64,000 bases of DNA from an uncultured Thiohalocapsa sp. (GTDB lineage Bacteria > Pseudomonadota > Gammaproteobacteria > Chromatiales > Chromatiaceae). Below are positions 1 to 8,809 of the stretch, piece by piece. Position numbers and translations under genes: made by a program. The DNA lies in the NCBI RefSeq assembly GCF_913063425.1, contig NZ_CAJXYK010000032.1, positions 1 through 64,000 of the forward strand. The letters run 5' to 3'. The first letter of the stretch is position 1. Every line of letters begins with the position of its first letter. The notes below the pieces were generated by a model that did no database searches, was not told the DNA's origin, and was given only the letters and a program-made list of their open reading frames with translations.

Positions 1-646
1 CGGCCGCGTCATCGGCATGGCCCGCAACCAGGTCCTGATGCCGGGCTTCGCCGCCTACCATCTGGGCCAACAGGGGGTAGACCCGGACCATCGGCTGGCG
101 CCGCCGGTGCGGGACGACCTGTTCTCGGATACCTCGGAGTAGCCAGGTGTGGATCAGGGCTTTGGGCCGGCGCAGGTCCGGGAATCTGCGCTGGCCTTCG
201 GGGATGGTGTTGATGGCCTGCTCGGCGTGCGCGAGCAGTGGATCGCCTTGAGGCACCAGGAACCGAAGGAAGTCTTCCAGGATGCCGGGCAGTCTGTTGT
301 CGGGCATGAGCCAGACGCCGACCCGTGGCAAGAGACTCTGATCTGGCGGTAGGATCACCGTACCGTGGACTTCGGGAGACGCGGGCACCGGGCTGTATCC
401 GGCACCTTCGAGTCGCGCGGCGATGGCCTGCCAACTGGCATCCAGACTCTCGTCCGCATCGAGCAGAATGCCGAGCGCGGCGATGTCGCTCTCCATCAGG
501 CGGACAGGTATGCCTTCAAGCAAGCCGGGCTTCCCTCCATAAGGCTTGATCACATCGATCTTGCCAAGCTGCCTCTTGCCGCAAATGGCCTTGACCACAT
601 GCTCGTCGCTGGACCCCTCGACCATCAGCACTGTCTCGCCGGCCAT
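1..646 (-). CDS. DUF3226 (TOPRIM-like) protein, partial
   Basis: An open frame of 215 codons starts with ATG at 646 and runs off the left edge without a stop. The N-terminus (MAGETVLMVEGSSDEH) and the later LLDADE are the acidic motifs of TOPRIM-like DUF3226 proteins, and a stretch reading VGVWLMPDNRLPGILEDFL is typical of that family. It starts 3 bp after the stop of the AAA ATPase gene, so the two are translationally coupled. In OLD- and PARIS-type defence systems an ABC-like ATPase is paired with a TOPRIM-fold nuclease; the same role is inferred here. The C-terminus is not in the window. Confidence 0.75.
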   Translation of the reverse strand, partial: MAGETVLMVEGSSDEHVVKAICGKRQLGKIDVIKPYGGKPGLLEGIPVRLMESDIAALGILLDADESLDASWQAIAARLEGAGYSPVPASPEVHGTVILPPDQSLLPRVGVWLMPDNRLPGILEDFLRFLVPQGDPLLAHAEQAINTIPEGQRRFPDLRRPKALIHTWLLRGIREQVVPHRRRQPMVRVYPLLAQMVGGEARHQDLVAGHADDAA

Positions 647-649
647 GGC

Positions 650-1987
650 TCAACGCACCTCAATGTGATCGCGCGTCACGATTTCGAGGTCCTTTTCCTT
701 GAAGACCGTCGCGGCGACACGGTCGCTCAACTGAGATAGGCGCACAAGAACGCCGTCCAGCGGGCTCTCGCTCGCCGCCTCCTGAAAGGCGCGCACACAA
801 TCCCAGCTGTGTGAGGTGGCAAAGACCTGGACATTGAGGTCTGTCGCGAGCCGGAAGATCGCTCGCCAGATATCACTTTGGACAGAATAGTGCAGACCGT
901 TTTCGATTTCGTCCACGAGCAGAACCCCATCACGGGCATTGCATAATGACAGCACGATGCCGAACAGCCGGTTAACACCATCACCGAGGCTGCGGAGCGG
1001 AACCCGGTGGGCGTATCGCGAGCTCTTGGCGATGGCCGTTCTGGGGCCGCGACCGCGCTCATCGCTGCCGATAACCGAGATCGCTTGAATGTCATCGGAG
1101 ATCACTTGCAGCGCCTTGACCACCTCTTGCTCTACCTCCGTTAACGCGATGGCATCCCAGAGCGGTCCAAGCTCGCGAGTGGAGCGAGAGCTGAAGGGGT
1201 CGAGATAGACACAGGGTGTCTGCGGTGCATCCGGGTCGGGGCGAATGGGATATGCGCGACGGTTGAGTCGCTGCATGGGCACAACACGCGAGCGCGCCGA
1301 CATCTCCAGCACGAGTGCTGGAAACGACTCTTCGTCATCGAATAGATCCGCTTGCACCGGCTCGTAGGAATAGGTTTTCCGGTCTGGGTCGGCTCTGCGA
1401 GCGAACCAGTCCATGCTTACAGCGATCTTGCGAATTTGCGCGGGGATATCGCCCGTGGCGGAAATCGAGAATCCCTGCCCAACAGCGCCCAATTCCGGAA
1501 AGCCGTGGAACAGGTTGCAGATTGGCGCCACATCGCGCGCCGAGTACACATGCTCGGAGTCCCGGTCGGCGTTCAACTCCTCACGGTCATTCAGTATCTC
1601 GTAGAGTGTTCTGAGTGAGCCGCCCGTTGTAAGCACCCTGATCGCCTCAAGCAGTGTCGATTTGCCCGCGTTGTTCTTACCGGTAATCAGGTTGACCTTG
1701 CCAAAGCCGTCCAACCTCAAGTCACTGAGTGCCCTGAAGCGCCGGATGGCGATGCTCTCGATGAAGACCGTCATGGTGTTGGTCTCTTGCTGCTCAGGTG
1801 CGGTTCCAGGGAAGTCTTGCGCCGAATCGCCGGATGTGACCGCGTCGAACGTGAGTCGTGGGCGCTTGCCCAGCGCAGAACAGCTGTCGGCCAACGTACG
1901 CAGCGTCATGTTGCGCGAACCGTTCAGCAACTGGGAGACGTGGCCCCTGGTCGCGCCCATGCGCTTGGCAAGATTGGTTTGGTTCAC
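650..1987 (-). CDS. AAA (OLD/AriA-like) ATPase with N-terminal HTH segment
   Basis: ABC-type ATPase of the AAA_15/AAA_21 class. Visible motifs are Walker A GKNNAGKST, a Walker B LLVDEIENGLH and a switch-like FATSHS, spanning the usual roughly 370 residues. The frame opens at a GTG (1987), but the ATPase proper begins at the ATG at 1774 (MTVFIESIAIRRFRAL), 8 bp after an AAGAG. The first 71 residues are an XRE-type helix-turn-helix (TNLAKRMGATRGHVSQLLNG) fused in frame. A stop occurs in the neighbouring frame just before the ATG at 1774, so the HTH may originally have been a separate gene joined by a frameshift. The downstream partner is DUF3226. Family assignment is firm; a defence role is inferred. 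Confidence 0.8.
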   Translation of the reverse strand: MNQTNLAKRMGATRGHVSQLLNGSRNMTLRTLADSCSALGKRPRLTFDAVTSGDSAQDFPGTAPEQQETNTMTVFIESIAIRRFRALSDLRLDGFGKVNLITGKNNAGKSTLLEAIRVLTTGGSLRTLYEILNDREELNADRDSEHVYSARDVAPICNLFHGFPELGAVGQGFSISATGDIPAQIRKIAVSMDWFARRADPDRKTYSYEPVQADLFDDEESFPALVLEMSARSRVVPMQRLNRRAYPIRPDPDAPQTPCVYLDPFSSRSTRELGPLWDAIALTEVEQEVVKALQVISDDIQAISVIGSDERGRGPRTAIAKSSRYAHRVPLRSLGDGVNRLFGIVLSLCNARDGVLLVDEIENGLHYSVQSDIWRAIFRLATDLNVQVFATSHSWDCVRAFQEAASESPLDGVLVRLSQLSDRVAATVFKEKDLEIVTRDHIEVR

Positions 1988-2182
1988 GCCGGCCTACTTC
2001 ATCGCCTGCCGGATGGATTCGGTGAATTCCGCGATCAGCAATTCCTGCGCCGCCGGTTTCGCGCTCTCGGGGCTGTCGCTCGCCCAATGTTCCAGAAAGT
2101 CAGTCAAGCACCTGCACCTTGGCTGGTGGATGTCGTTGGCGGCGTGCCCCGCGGCAACGGAGCCAACTGTTGGTGCATTCAA
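1988..2182 (-). pseudogene. N-terminal part of HTH regulator cut by in-frame TAG
   Basis: This frame (ending EFTESIRQAMK) is in phase with the HTH that opens the downstream ATPase frame. The two are separated only by a TAG at 1994-1996 followed by codons for Ala-Gly-Val. XRE regulators of this kind commonly read straight through such a helix (QAMK-x-AGVNQTNLAKRMG), so the TAG looks like a one-base change from CAG. Either the regulator is inactivated, or translation restarts at the GTG at 1987 or the ATG at 1774. The true 5' end of the regulator is uncertain. Confidence 0.5.
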
Positions 2183-2311
2183 GCACGGAGTTTAGTTTCG
2201 GGACCAGCTCCCACGCTGGACAGACCGGGCAAGAATTCACCGGCGGCGGCCACACGGGCCATTGCGCCGCGCGCTGCGGACAGCAGATCAGTCGTTTACG
2301 TGCGCGCGGAT

Positions 2312-2340
2312 GGCGGATGCGCTTCGCTTATCCAGCCTAC
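2312..2340 (-). repeat. 29-bp dispersed repeat, copy 1
   Basis: On the minus strand this reads GTAGG, three variable bases, GA, then AAGCGAAGCGCATCCGCC. A second copy at 53863-53891 matches 25 of 29 positions. Both are intergenic. It resembles the short conserved intergenic repeats found in many copies in some gammaproteobacteria; no function is known to me. Confidence 0.5.
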
Positions 2341-2426
2341 AGCCGATACTTGCCCAGTCTGTGGAGCGTGGGAGTCACAGCGCCTACGCCGTCGCCTCGC
2401 GGCCTGGGCGGGCTGGGCTCGTCCGG

Positions 2427-5400
2427 TCAGCGCCCGGCCTGCTCCAGCGCCTCGATCAGCAGCAGGACCTCGGCGGCGGAGATGTAGTGCAGCGCCGGGT
2501 CCTCGGCGAGGGCGGGGTCGCGACTGCCGGCGGCGATGGCCTGGAGGGCCGCAAGGAAGGGGCGGAGCGAATCGGGCAGGTCCGGTTCGGCTTCCAGCTC
2601 CGCCAGCAGCGCCGCCGCGGCGGCCGGGTCGCCGGCGAGCAGGTGCTCGGCGACGGCCAGGGCGAGGCGGCCGTCGAGAGCATGGTTCTCGCCGCCGTCG
2701 CGGCGGTAGGCCAGGTAGGCCGCGCGCGCCTTGCCTCGGGCCTGTTGGGCGGCGGGCGGGTTGCCGGCGTCCGTCTCGATGGCGGCGAGGATGCCGAAGC
2801 TCTTCCAGGGCTCGGCCGCGTGGCCGAAAGGCGCCTTGCAGGCGATGGCCCGCTCGACCTCGCGGCGGGCCTCGTCGAGGCGCCCGAGCCGGCGCAGGGT
2901 CTCGGCGAGGTTGCTCCTGGCCACGCCCTCCATGGCCACATCCCCGACCTCGATGGACTTGTCCGCCGCCTGGCGGTAGAAGCCCGCCGCGTCCTCGGGC
3001 CGGTCGAGGGCGTCGTCGTAGAGGGTGCCGAGCTGACCCAGCGTGCCGGCCTGTCCGGCGACATTGCCGAGCTGGACCTCGATCTGCAGCGACTGCCGGT
3101 AGGCCGCCTCCGCCGCCTGTGGCTGCCCCGCGCCCTCGTAGGCCAGGCCGGTCTGGTGCCAGAAGACGGCGACGCTGCCCGGCTCGCCCAGCCGGGTGAA
3201 GGCCTCGCGGGCCTCGGCATAGGCGTCCAGGGCGTCCTGGTAGCGGCGCTGGTCCTTGCGCACGGAGCCGAGCTGGCCCTTGCCGACGGCGACATCGCGG
3301 GCGTCGCCGCGCTCCTCGTCGCGGCGGATGCCCTCCTCATAGGCCGCCGCCGCCTCGTCGAGCCGCCCCAGGCGCCAGAGACACTCGCCCCGCTCGCTGA
3401 TGCAGGCGGAGGCCATGCGCGCCGCGGCGCGGCTGGACCGGTCTTCTGCGATGGCCTCGAAGCGCTGCTCCGCCTCGGCGAGCAGCGGCAGGGCCTGCTC
3501 CGCCCCGCCGGCGGTCCTCAGCACCCGGCCGAGCAGCCAGCAGGCCATCGCCAGGTCGTAATCGGCGCCCCGATAGGCCGCCTCCCCCGCCGCCCGGGCG
3601 CGCGCCAGCAGCGCCCGCGCCCCGGTGAGCGCGCCCTGCAGGTCGCCGCCGGCGAGCTGCTGCTCGATGCGGGTGCGCTGGGCCTCGAACCCGGCATGGC
3701 TCCAGCCGTCGCCGAGGGCCTTGGCGGCGGCGTCGCGCGCCGTGGCCACGCGCCCCAGCAGCCGCGGCTTGCCGGCGTTTTGCAGCAGACCGTAGAGGCT
3801 GGTGGCAAGATCGATGGTCGCCGCCGGGTCGTCTTTCGCCTGCAACTGCTCCAGCAGCGCGAACAGGTTGGCGAGCTCCAGTTGCGTCAGGGTCGCCGCC
3901 AGCTCGGTGTCCTGGTTCGACTGCTGTTCGAGAAAGGCGACATAGCCACCCATCGCCTCGACCCAGCGGGCGGTGAGCGCCTCGCGCTCGGCGTCGTCCA
4001 GCCGCGCGTGCAGATAGGGGCAGAGCGCCGGGTTCAGGGTCAGGTGATTGTACGGGTCCGGCGTCGCGAGGCCGGTCTGCACCAGGTCCGCGGCCAGCGC
4101 ATCCAGGTCCGCCTCGTCCCAGTCGGTCATGACGCGCAGCACAGCAAGCTGGACACCGCCATGGAACACCCCCAGCACCCGCACCCGCTCCCGGTTGGCC
4201 TCCGACAGCCGCCGCAGGGACAGCTCGACGCCGGCAAAGACCGACTGCTCCCGGGCCTGGGGATGGCCTGTGGGGAAGCGCCGGGCCATGTCCGCCATCA
4301 GGTCGGTGAGCGCCGCGCGGGTGGCCTCGACGCCCTGGCTTTGCAGCGACGGCGCCAGCAGCGCCAGGGTGCGGGCGTGGCCGTGGACGGCGTCCACCAG
4401 GCGCTCGATGGCCTCGCGGCCGGCGGCGTCGCCGGCGGCGACCGCTCCGCCGCCGCCGTCGGCCGCATCCAGCACCCGCTCCACGAGCTTGATGGCGTCC
4501 TCCGGCGCGAGCCGGTGCAGCTCGCGGCGGTTGCGCTTGGCGTCGAAGGGCGCCGGCAGGGCCTCGCGGCTGGTGAAGACCAGGCGGGTGTCGCCGGCCC
4601 CGAGCAGCCGCTCGCACAGCGATAAGATCTCCGCCAGCTCGGCGCGGGCCTCCTCGGTGAGGGCGTCCGGCGTGGCCTCCGCCAGGTAGGGCGGCAGCAG
4701 CAGGCTCTCCATGTTGTCGACGACCAGGAGGCAGCGCTCCTCGCGCAAGGCGCGCTCCACCTGCTGGATGGCGTCTTCCAGCTCTCCGGCGGCGCTGAAG
4801 GCGGCGCCCACGAGCTGCCGGCCCAGGGCGTCGACCACGGCGCGCAGGTTGCCGTGGATCTCCACTGACACGAAGGCGGCGCGGCGGACCTGGTGGGAGC
4901 GCACCAGCCAGCGGGCCAGCTCGGCGGCGAGCGCGGTCTTGCCCTCGCCGCCCTGGCCGCGGATGACGGCGTAGCGCGCGCCGGCCCTGGCATCCGACTC
5001 CGGCATCAGCAGGCGCTGCAGCGCCAGCAGCTCCCGGGAGCGGCCGATGAAGCCGGTGGCGGGTGCCGGCGGCAGCGCGCCGAGGCGGGCGGCGAGGGCC
5101 TGCTGGAAGTCCGCGCGGGTCTGTTCGGCGGGCCGGCTCTTGAAGAGCTGCGGGTCGTCCTTCTCCTGGAAGAGCACGGGCACGAACCAGTCCTGGAGCC
5201 GCAGTGCCCGGGTGCCGAAGACCCGCCCGCGGGTTGGGTCCTCCGCCAGCGCCCGCTGGCCCGCGAGCATGGCGTCCCCCACCCGCCTGCCGTCCGCGAG
5301 CGCGGTGTAGAAGACGGCGACGAAGCGCCTCGCGGTCTCCACCAGCACGCTGTGGCTCATGGCCACCACGGAGGCGACGCCGACCTTGAGCAGCTCCGAG

Positions 5401-6875
5401 GCCACGGACTCGGAGACGCTTTCCGCCACCGCGCTCTGGCAGGCCTCCAGGAACACCAGCGGGATGCGGTGCTCGCGCAGCAGCGGGCCCAGCGCGTTAG
5501 TGTAGACGGTCAGGTGCCGGCGGCCGTCGAGCCTGCCGGTGTCGTCCGGGTGCTCGAAGCAGAGCCCGCCCAGGCCGACCTGGCGGTCGTAGACGCCGTG
5601 GCCGTCGAAGTGGACCACCTGGTAGGGCCGGCGGGCGTCGCGGGCGCGCTCCAGCGCCAGGCGCAGCGCCGGCAGGGTCGGCGGGCTCAGCACCGTCAGC
5701 GCCACCAGCCCGGGCAGGGCCTCCATGGCCTCCACCAACGGCAGGGCGCTGACGCGGTGGTCGATGTAACCGCAGGCGTCGTCCTCGGGACGGGCGGTGA
5801 CCAGCAGGATGCGGATCGGCGTGGCCACCACCGGCACGTCGAAGCCCTGGGTCCGGGGCAGGCGGCGGCGCACGCGGGTGGGCCTGGCGCCCTGGAACAG
5901 GAAGCTCTTGCCGTCGTGCAGCAGCTCCCAGGGCAGGCCGAGCAGCACCGTGGCGGCCTCGCGGGCGGCCTCGACTTCGGTCTCGGGTGCACCGGCCTCC
6001 AGCGTGGCGTCCACGTCCACGTGCACCGAGAAGCGCCGCCCAGCGTGGTCGTCGATGCGGGTCCAGGCGTCGCGGACGTTCGCGGTGTGCTCCAGCGGCA
6101 TGGCCGCGGCGTGGAGTGCCCGACCCCAGGTCTCGAGATTCTGCTCCACGCGCCCGGCCCGCTCCTGGATGACGGGGACGCCGCTGGGCCAGGTGGCGTA
6201 GTCCTCCAGGTACCAGCGCAGATCGTCCGTGTCCAGGGGGCCGAGGGGGTCCACCAGCCGCCAGGCCCGTTCGCTGTGCACGGCCTCCTGCCCGGGTGTG
6301 GCCGGCGCGTAGACCAGCCGGGCGCGGGCGGAGGCGCGGCGGACCGGCGCCTGGCCCTCGGCCGCGTGCTGCTGGAAGCGCAGGTCCGTCAGCTCCAGCA
6401 CCAGCTCCTCCAGCGGCTCCGCCGGGGGCTGGGGTGTGGCCGGCACGTCGGTGGGCAGGCGCTCGCCGAGGGCCACCAGTATGGCGTGCATGGCCGCCTC
6501 GATGCCGCCGGGGTCGCTGCTGACCGGGATGTAGGCGGGCGCGTCGGCGAAGAAGCGCTCCATGACGCCGAGCCTGGTGCCGTCGAGCGACAGCGGGAGC
6601 ACCGGATACTGCTCCTTGCCCCGTTGCTTCTGGATCTCCAGCGCGTGCACCAGCTCGTCGCCCACGCACCGCGATTGCAGCCCGTCCGGGCTGACGACAA
6701 CGGCGTAGGCGCTCGCGTCCTCGATGGCGGCCTGGACCGTCGGCCACAGCAGGTCGCCGCCGCGCAGCTCGCGGGAGTCGATCCAGCCGTCGTGGCCCTG
6801 GTCGGCCAGCGCCTGCCGCAGGCGCCGCACGAAGTCGTCGTCCGCGGTGCTGTGGGAAATGAAGATCTTGGTCAT
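2427..6875 (-). CDS. TIR-CHAT-STAND NTPase-TPR protein
   Basis: A 1482-residue multidomain protein. Residues 1-140 form a TIR domain (KIFISHS, then a candidate catalytic Glu at about 74 in the C-G-D-E-L helix). Residues about 350-570 form a CHAT caspase-like peptidase with catalytic His in FDGHG (about 426) and Cys in FLEACQS (about 479). A STAND-type NTPase follows, with P-loop GQGGEGKT (about 640-647) and Walker B CLLVVDN. The C-terminal third is TPR-like repeats rich in Ala, Leu and Glu. The ATG at 6875 has a GGGAG ribosome site 8 bases away and is preferred over the GTG at 6902. STAND proteins of this type act as sensors that release an effector on target recognition; here two effector domains sit in one chain. 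A role in phage defence or regulated cell death is inferred. Composition matches the host genome. Confidence 0.88.
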   Translation of the reverse strand: MTKIFISHSTADDDFVRRLRQALADQGHDGWIDSRELRGGDLLWPTVQAAIEDASAYAVVVSPDGLQSRCVGDELVHALEIQKQRGKEQYPVLPLSLDGTRLGVMERFFADAPAYIPVSSDPGGIEAAMHAILVALGERLPTDVPATPQPPAEPLEELVLELTDLRFQQHAAEGQAPVRRASARARLVYAPATPGQEAVHSERAWRLVDPLGPLDTDDLRWYLEDYATWPSGVPVIQERAGRVEQNLETWGRALHAAAMPLEHTANVRDAWTRIDDHAGRRFSVHVDVDATLEAGAPETEVEAAREAATVLLGLPWELLHDGKSFLFQGARPTRVRRRLPRTQGFDVPVVATPIRILLVTARPEDDACGYIDHRVSALPLVEAMEALPGLVALTVLSPPTLPALRLALERARDARRPYQVVHFDGHGVYDRQVGLGGLCFEHPDDTGRLDGRRHLTVYTNALGPLLREHRIPLVFLEACQSAVAESVSESVASELLKVGVASVVAMSHSVLVETARRFVAVFYTALADGRRVGDAMLAGQRALAEDPTRGRVFGTRALRLQDWFVPVLFQEKDDPQLFKSRPAEQTRADFQQALAARLGALPPAPATGFIGRSRELLALQRLLMPESDARAGARYAVIRGQGGEGKTALAAELARWLVRSHQVRRAAFVSVEIHGNLRAVVDALGRQLVGAAFSAAGELEDAIQQVERALREERCLLVVDNMESLLLPPYLAEATPDALTEEARAELAEILSLCERLLGAGDTRLVFTSREALPAPFDAKRNRRELHRLAPEDAIKLVERVLDAADGGGGAVAAGDAAGREAIERLVDAVHGHARTLALLAPSLQSQGVEATRAALTDLMADMARRFPTGHPQAREQSVFAGVELSLRRLSEANRERVRVLGVFHGGVQLAVLRVMTDWDEADLDALAADLVQTGLATPDPYNHLTLNPALCPYLHARLDDAEREALTARWVEAMGGYVAFLEQQSNQDTELAATLTQLELANLFALLEQLQAKDDPAATIDLATSLYGLLQNAGKPRLLGRVATARDAAAKALGDGWSHAGFEAQRTRIEQQLAGGDLQGALTGARALLARARAAGEAAYRGADYDLAMACWLLGRVLRTAGGAEQALPLLAEAEQRFEAIAEDRSSRAAARMASACISERGECLWRLGRLDEAAAAYEEGIRRDEERGDARDVAVGKGQLGSVRKDQRRYQDALDAYAEAREAFTRLGEPGSVAVFWHQTGLAYEGAGQPQAAEAAYRQSLQIEVQLGNVAGQAGTLGQLGTLYDDALDRPEDAAGFYRQAADKSIEVGDVAMEGVARSNLAETLRRLGRLDEARREVERAIACKAPFGHAAEPWKSFGILAAIETDAGNPPAAQQARGKARAAYLAYRRDGGENHALDGRLALAVAEHLLAGDPAAAAALLAELEAEPDLPDSLRPFLAALQAIAAGSRDPALAEDPALHYISAAEVLLLIEALEQAGR

Positions 6876-7095
6876 GGCGTCCGCTCCCTGACGATGGGTC
6901 ACTGGCCTGGGACAGTCTGACGGCCGAATCTACCGCCCGGGCAGCCCTAAGTCACGGGCAGCCCCGCCCGCCGGGGCAGCAGCGACGCCCGGGGGAGCGC
7001 AAGGACGGTGTGCGCGCCGTATGACGGCTTCCGCTCAGCCCATGGCGAAGGGACAATAGGCGGTCAAGAACCGCCCGCAGCAAGAGAGCCCTGCC

Positions 7096-7914
7096 ATGCA
7101 GCATCCGACGGCCGCCAAAACCGGCTCCGCATCATCCCCGGACGGCGCCCAGGCGCCTGGCAGCGCGAGACCGGCGAGTCTGCCGGTGCGGATCAGAAGC
7201 GTCATCTTCGTGATCCTCTCCGGCCTCCTCGCCGTGCTGCATGCGCCGCTGGTGTTCCTGACCGCGCCGTTTCTGAGCTTCGAGCAGCGCTACCGCTTCG
7301 TGAACATCTGGAGCGTGGTGATCATGTGGCTGCTCCGGCATCTGAACCGTGTGCGCATCGAGGTGGAGGGGCGCGAGCACATCCCCAAAGACCGCGGCGT
7401 GGTGGTGATGTCCAATCACCAGAGCCCCTGGGAGACCTTCTATCTGCAGCTGCTGGTGTCGCCGCAGGCGACCATCCTCAAGAAAGAGCTGCTGTGGATT
7501 CCCTTCTTCGGTTGGGGGCTCGCGCTGCTGAAGCCCATCGCCATCGACCGGTCCGCCGGCACCCAGGCGCTCAAGATCATCGTCAAGGAGGGCGCGGCGC
7601 GGCTCGCGGACGGCATCAGCGTGATGATTTTCCCGGAGGGCACCCGCCAGCCGCCCGGGACCATCGGCCACTTCAACTCCGGGGGCGCCATGCTGGCGAC
7701 CCGCTCCGGGGCGGACGTGCTGCCGGTGGCCCACAACAGCGGCGACTGCTGGCCGGCGCGCTCGGTCATGCGCTACCCGGGCACCATCCGGCTGGTCATC
7801 GGGGCGCCCATCCCGTCGAGCGGCAAGTCCGCCAAGGCGCTGACCGCCGAGGTGGAGCGCTGGATCACCGCCCATTACCCCGGTGAGCGGGTGCAGCCAC
7901 CGGCGGCGGCCTGA
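7096..7914 (+). CDS. plsC: 1-acyl-sn-glycerol-3-phosphate acyltransferase family
   Basis: A 272-residue PlsC-family acyltransferase that would transfer a fatty acyl chain to lysophosphatidate at the inner membrane. The catalytic block reads SNHQSPWETF, the HX4(D/E) motif in its Glu form that is common in proteobacterial PlsC, and the second block reads FPEGTR. One hydrophobic segment near residues 35-60 anchors it in the membrane. The first 30 residues are polar and poorly conserved, so a later start is possible. It stands alone between divergent and convergent neighbours. The substrate could be another lysolipid. Confidence 0.85.
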   Translation: MQHPTAAKTGSASSPDGAQAPGSARPASLPVRIRSVIFVILSGLLAVLHAPLVFLTAPFLSFEQRYRFVNIWSVVIMWLLRHLNRVRIEVEGREHIPKDRGVVVMSNHQSPWETFYLQLLVSPQATILKKELLWIPFFGWGLALLKPIAIDRSAGTQALKIIVKEGAARLADGISVMIFPEGTRQPPGTIGHFNSGGAMLATRSGADVLPVAHNSGDCWPARSVMRYPGTIRLVIGAPIPSSGKSAKALTAEVERWITAHYPGERVQPPAAA

Positions 7915-7990
7915 GAGCTTGTGAAGAAGCCCAGCCGCCTACTGCGGACCCCTGCGTACGCGCCCGGCGGCGTTGCGTCGCGCCCCGGCC

Positions 7991-8809
7991 TCAGATGAGG
8001 GCGTGCCGCACCCGGCTGGAGACCCATTCGCTCACCACGACGGTGGCGAGGATGACCAGGAAGATGAGCGTCACCTGGGGCCAGGCCAGGGTGTCCACGG
8101 AGGCCTTGAGCTGAAGGCCGATGCCGCCGGCGCCCACCAGCCCGAGCACCGTGGATTCGCGGATGTTGATGTCCCAGCGGAACACGGCGATGCCCGCCAG
8201 CGCCGGCAGGATCTGCGGCACCACGGCATAGTCCAGCACCTGGGCGCCGCCGGCGCCGGTGGCGCGCACCGCCTCCACCTGGCGCGGGTCGATCTCCTCG
8301 ATGGCCTCGTACAGGAGCTTGCCGATGAAGCCGATGGAGCGCAGCGCAATGGCGATGACGCCCGCGAGCAGGCCGGGGCCCAGGATGGTCACCAGCAGCA
8401 GCGCCCAGATGAGCGAATTCACCGAACGGGACGCGACGATGACGAAGAGCGCCAGCGGGCGCACCAGCCAGCGGCTGGGCGTGGTGTTGCGGGCGGCGAG
8501 AAAGCCCACGGGGACGGCGATCGCCAGCGCCAGCAGGGTACCGAGCGTGGCGATGTTGAGGGTGTCCCAGAGCGGGCGCCAGAGCTGGTCCAGGTACGAC
8601 CAGCGCGGCGGCACCATGCGCTGGAACAGATCCCCCGCCTGCCGCGGCGCGTCCCAGACGAAGGCCCAGATCTGCTCGCGGGTCATCAGCTCCCAGCAGA
8701 CCACGAACAGCAGCACCAGCAGCAGCCAGCCGGTCCAGCGCACGAGCTCCGCAAGCGCGCTGCGCCGCCGCCAGAGGGGGGCAGGGTCCGGTGCCGGGAG
8801 TCCGCTCAC
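7991..8809 (-). CDS. phnE: Phosphonate-type ABC transporter permease (second PhnE)
   Basis: Inner-membrane permease of 272 residues in the PhnE family. It has the BPD-transport EAA-like loop (ATGAGGAQVLDYAVVPQILP) and ends in LVGAGGIGLQL plus two helices. The GTG start at 8809 overlaps the stop of the upstream phnE (GTGA), so the two permeases are translationally coupled. A longer upstream reading is only a shadow of the other permease gene. The pair presumably forms a heterodimeric channel with the PhnC-like ATPase. The substrate may be phosphonate, phosphite or phosphate; no catabolic phosphonate genes lie nearby. Confidence 0.85.
   Translation of the reverse strand: MSGLPAPDPAPLWRRRSALAELVRWTGWLLLVLLFVVCWELMTREQIWAFVWDAPRQAGDLFQRMVPPRWSYLDQLWRPLWDTLNIATLGTLLALAIAVPVGFLAARNTTPSRWLVRPLALFVIVASRSVNSLIWALLLVTILGPGLLAGVIAIALRSIGFIGKLLYEAIEEIDPRQVEAVRATGAGGAQVLDYAVVPQILPALAGIAVFRWDINIRESTVLGLVGAGGIGLQLKASVDTLAWPQVTLIFLVILATVVVSEWVSSRVRHALI

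Noticed and set aside
1787-4625. Long plus-strand frames opposite the TIR-CHAT gene
   Set aside because: They are Arg/Pro/Gly-rich antisense shadows of a GC-rich gene with clear domains on the minus strand.
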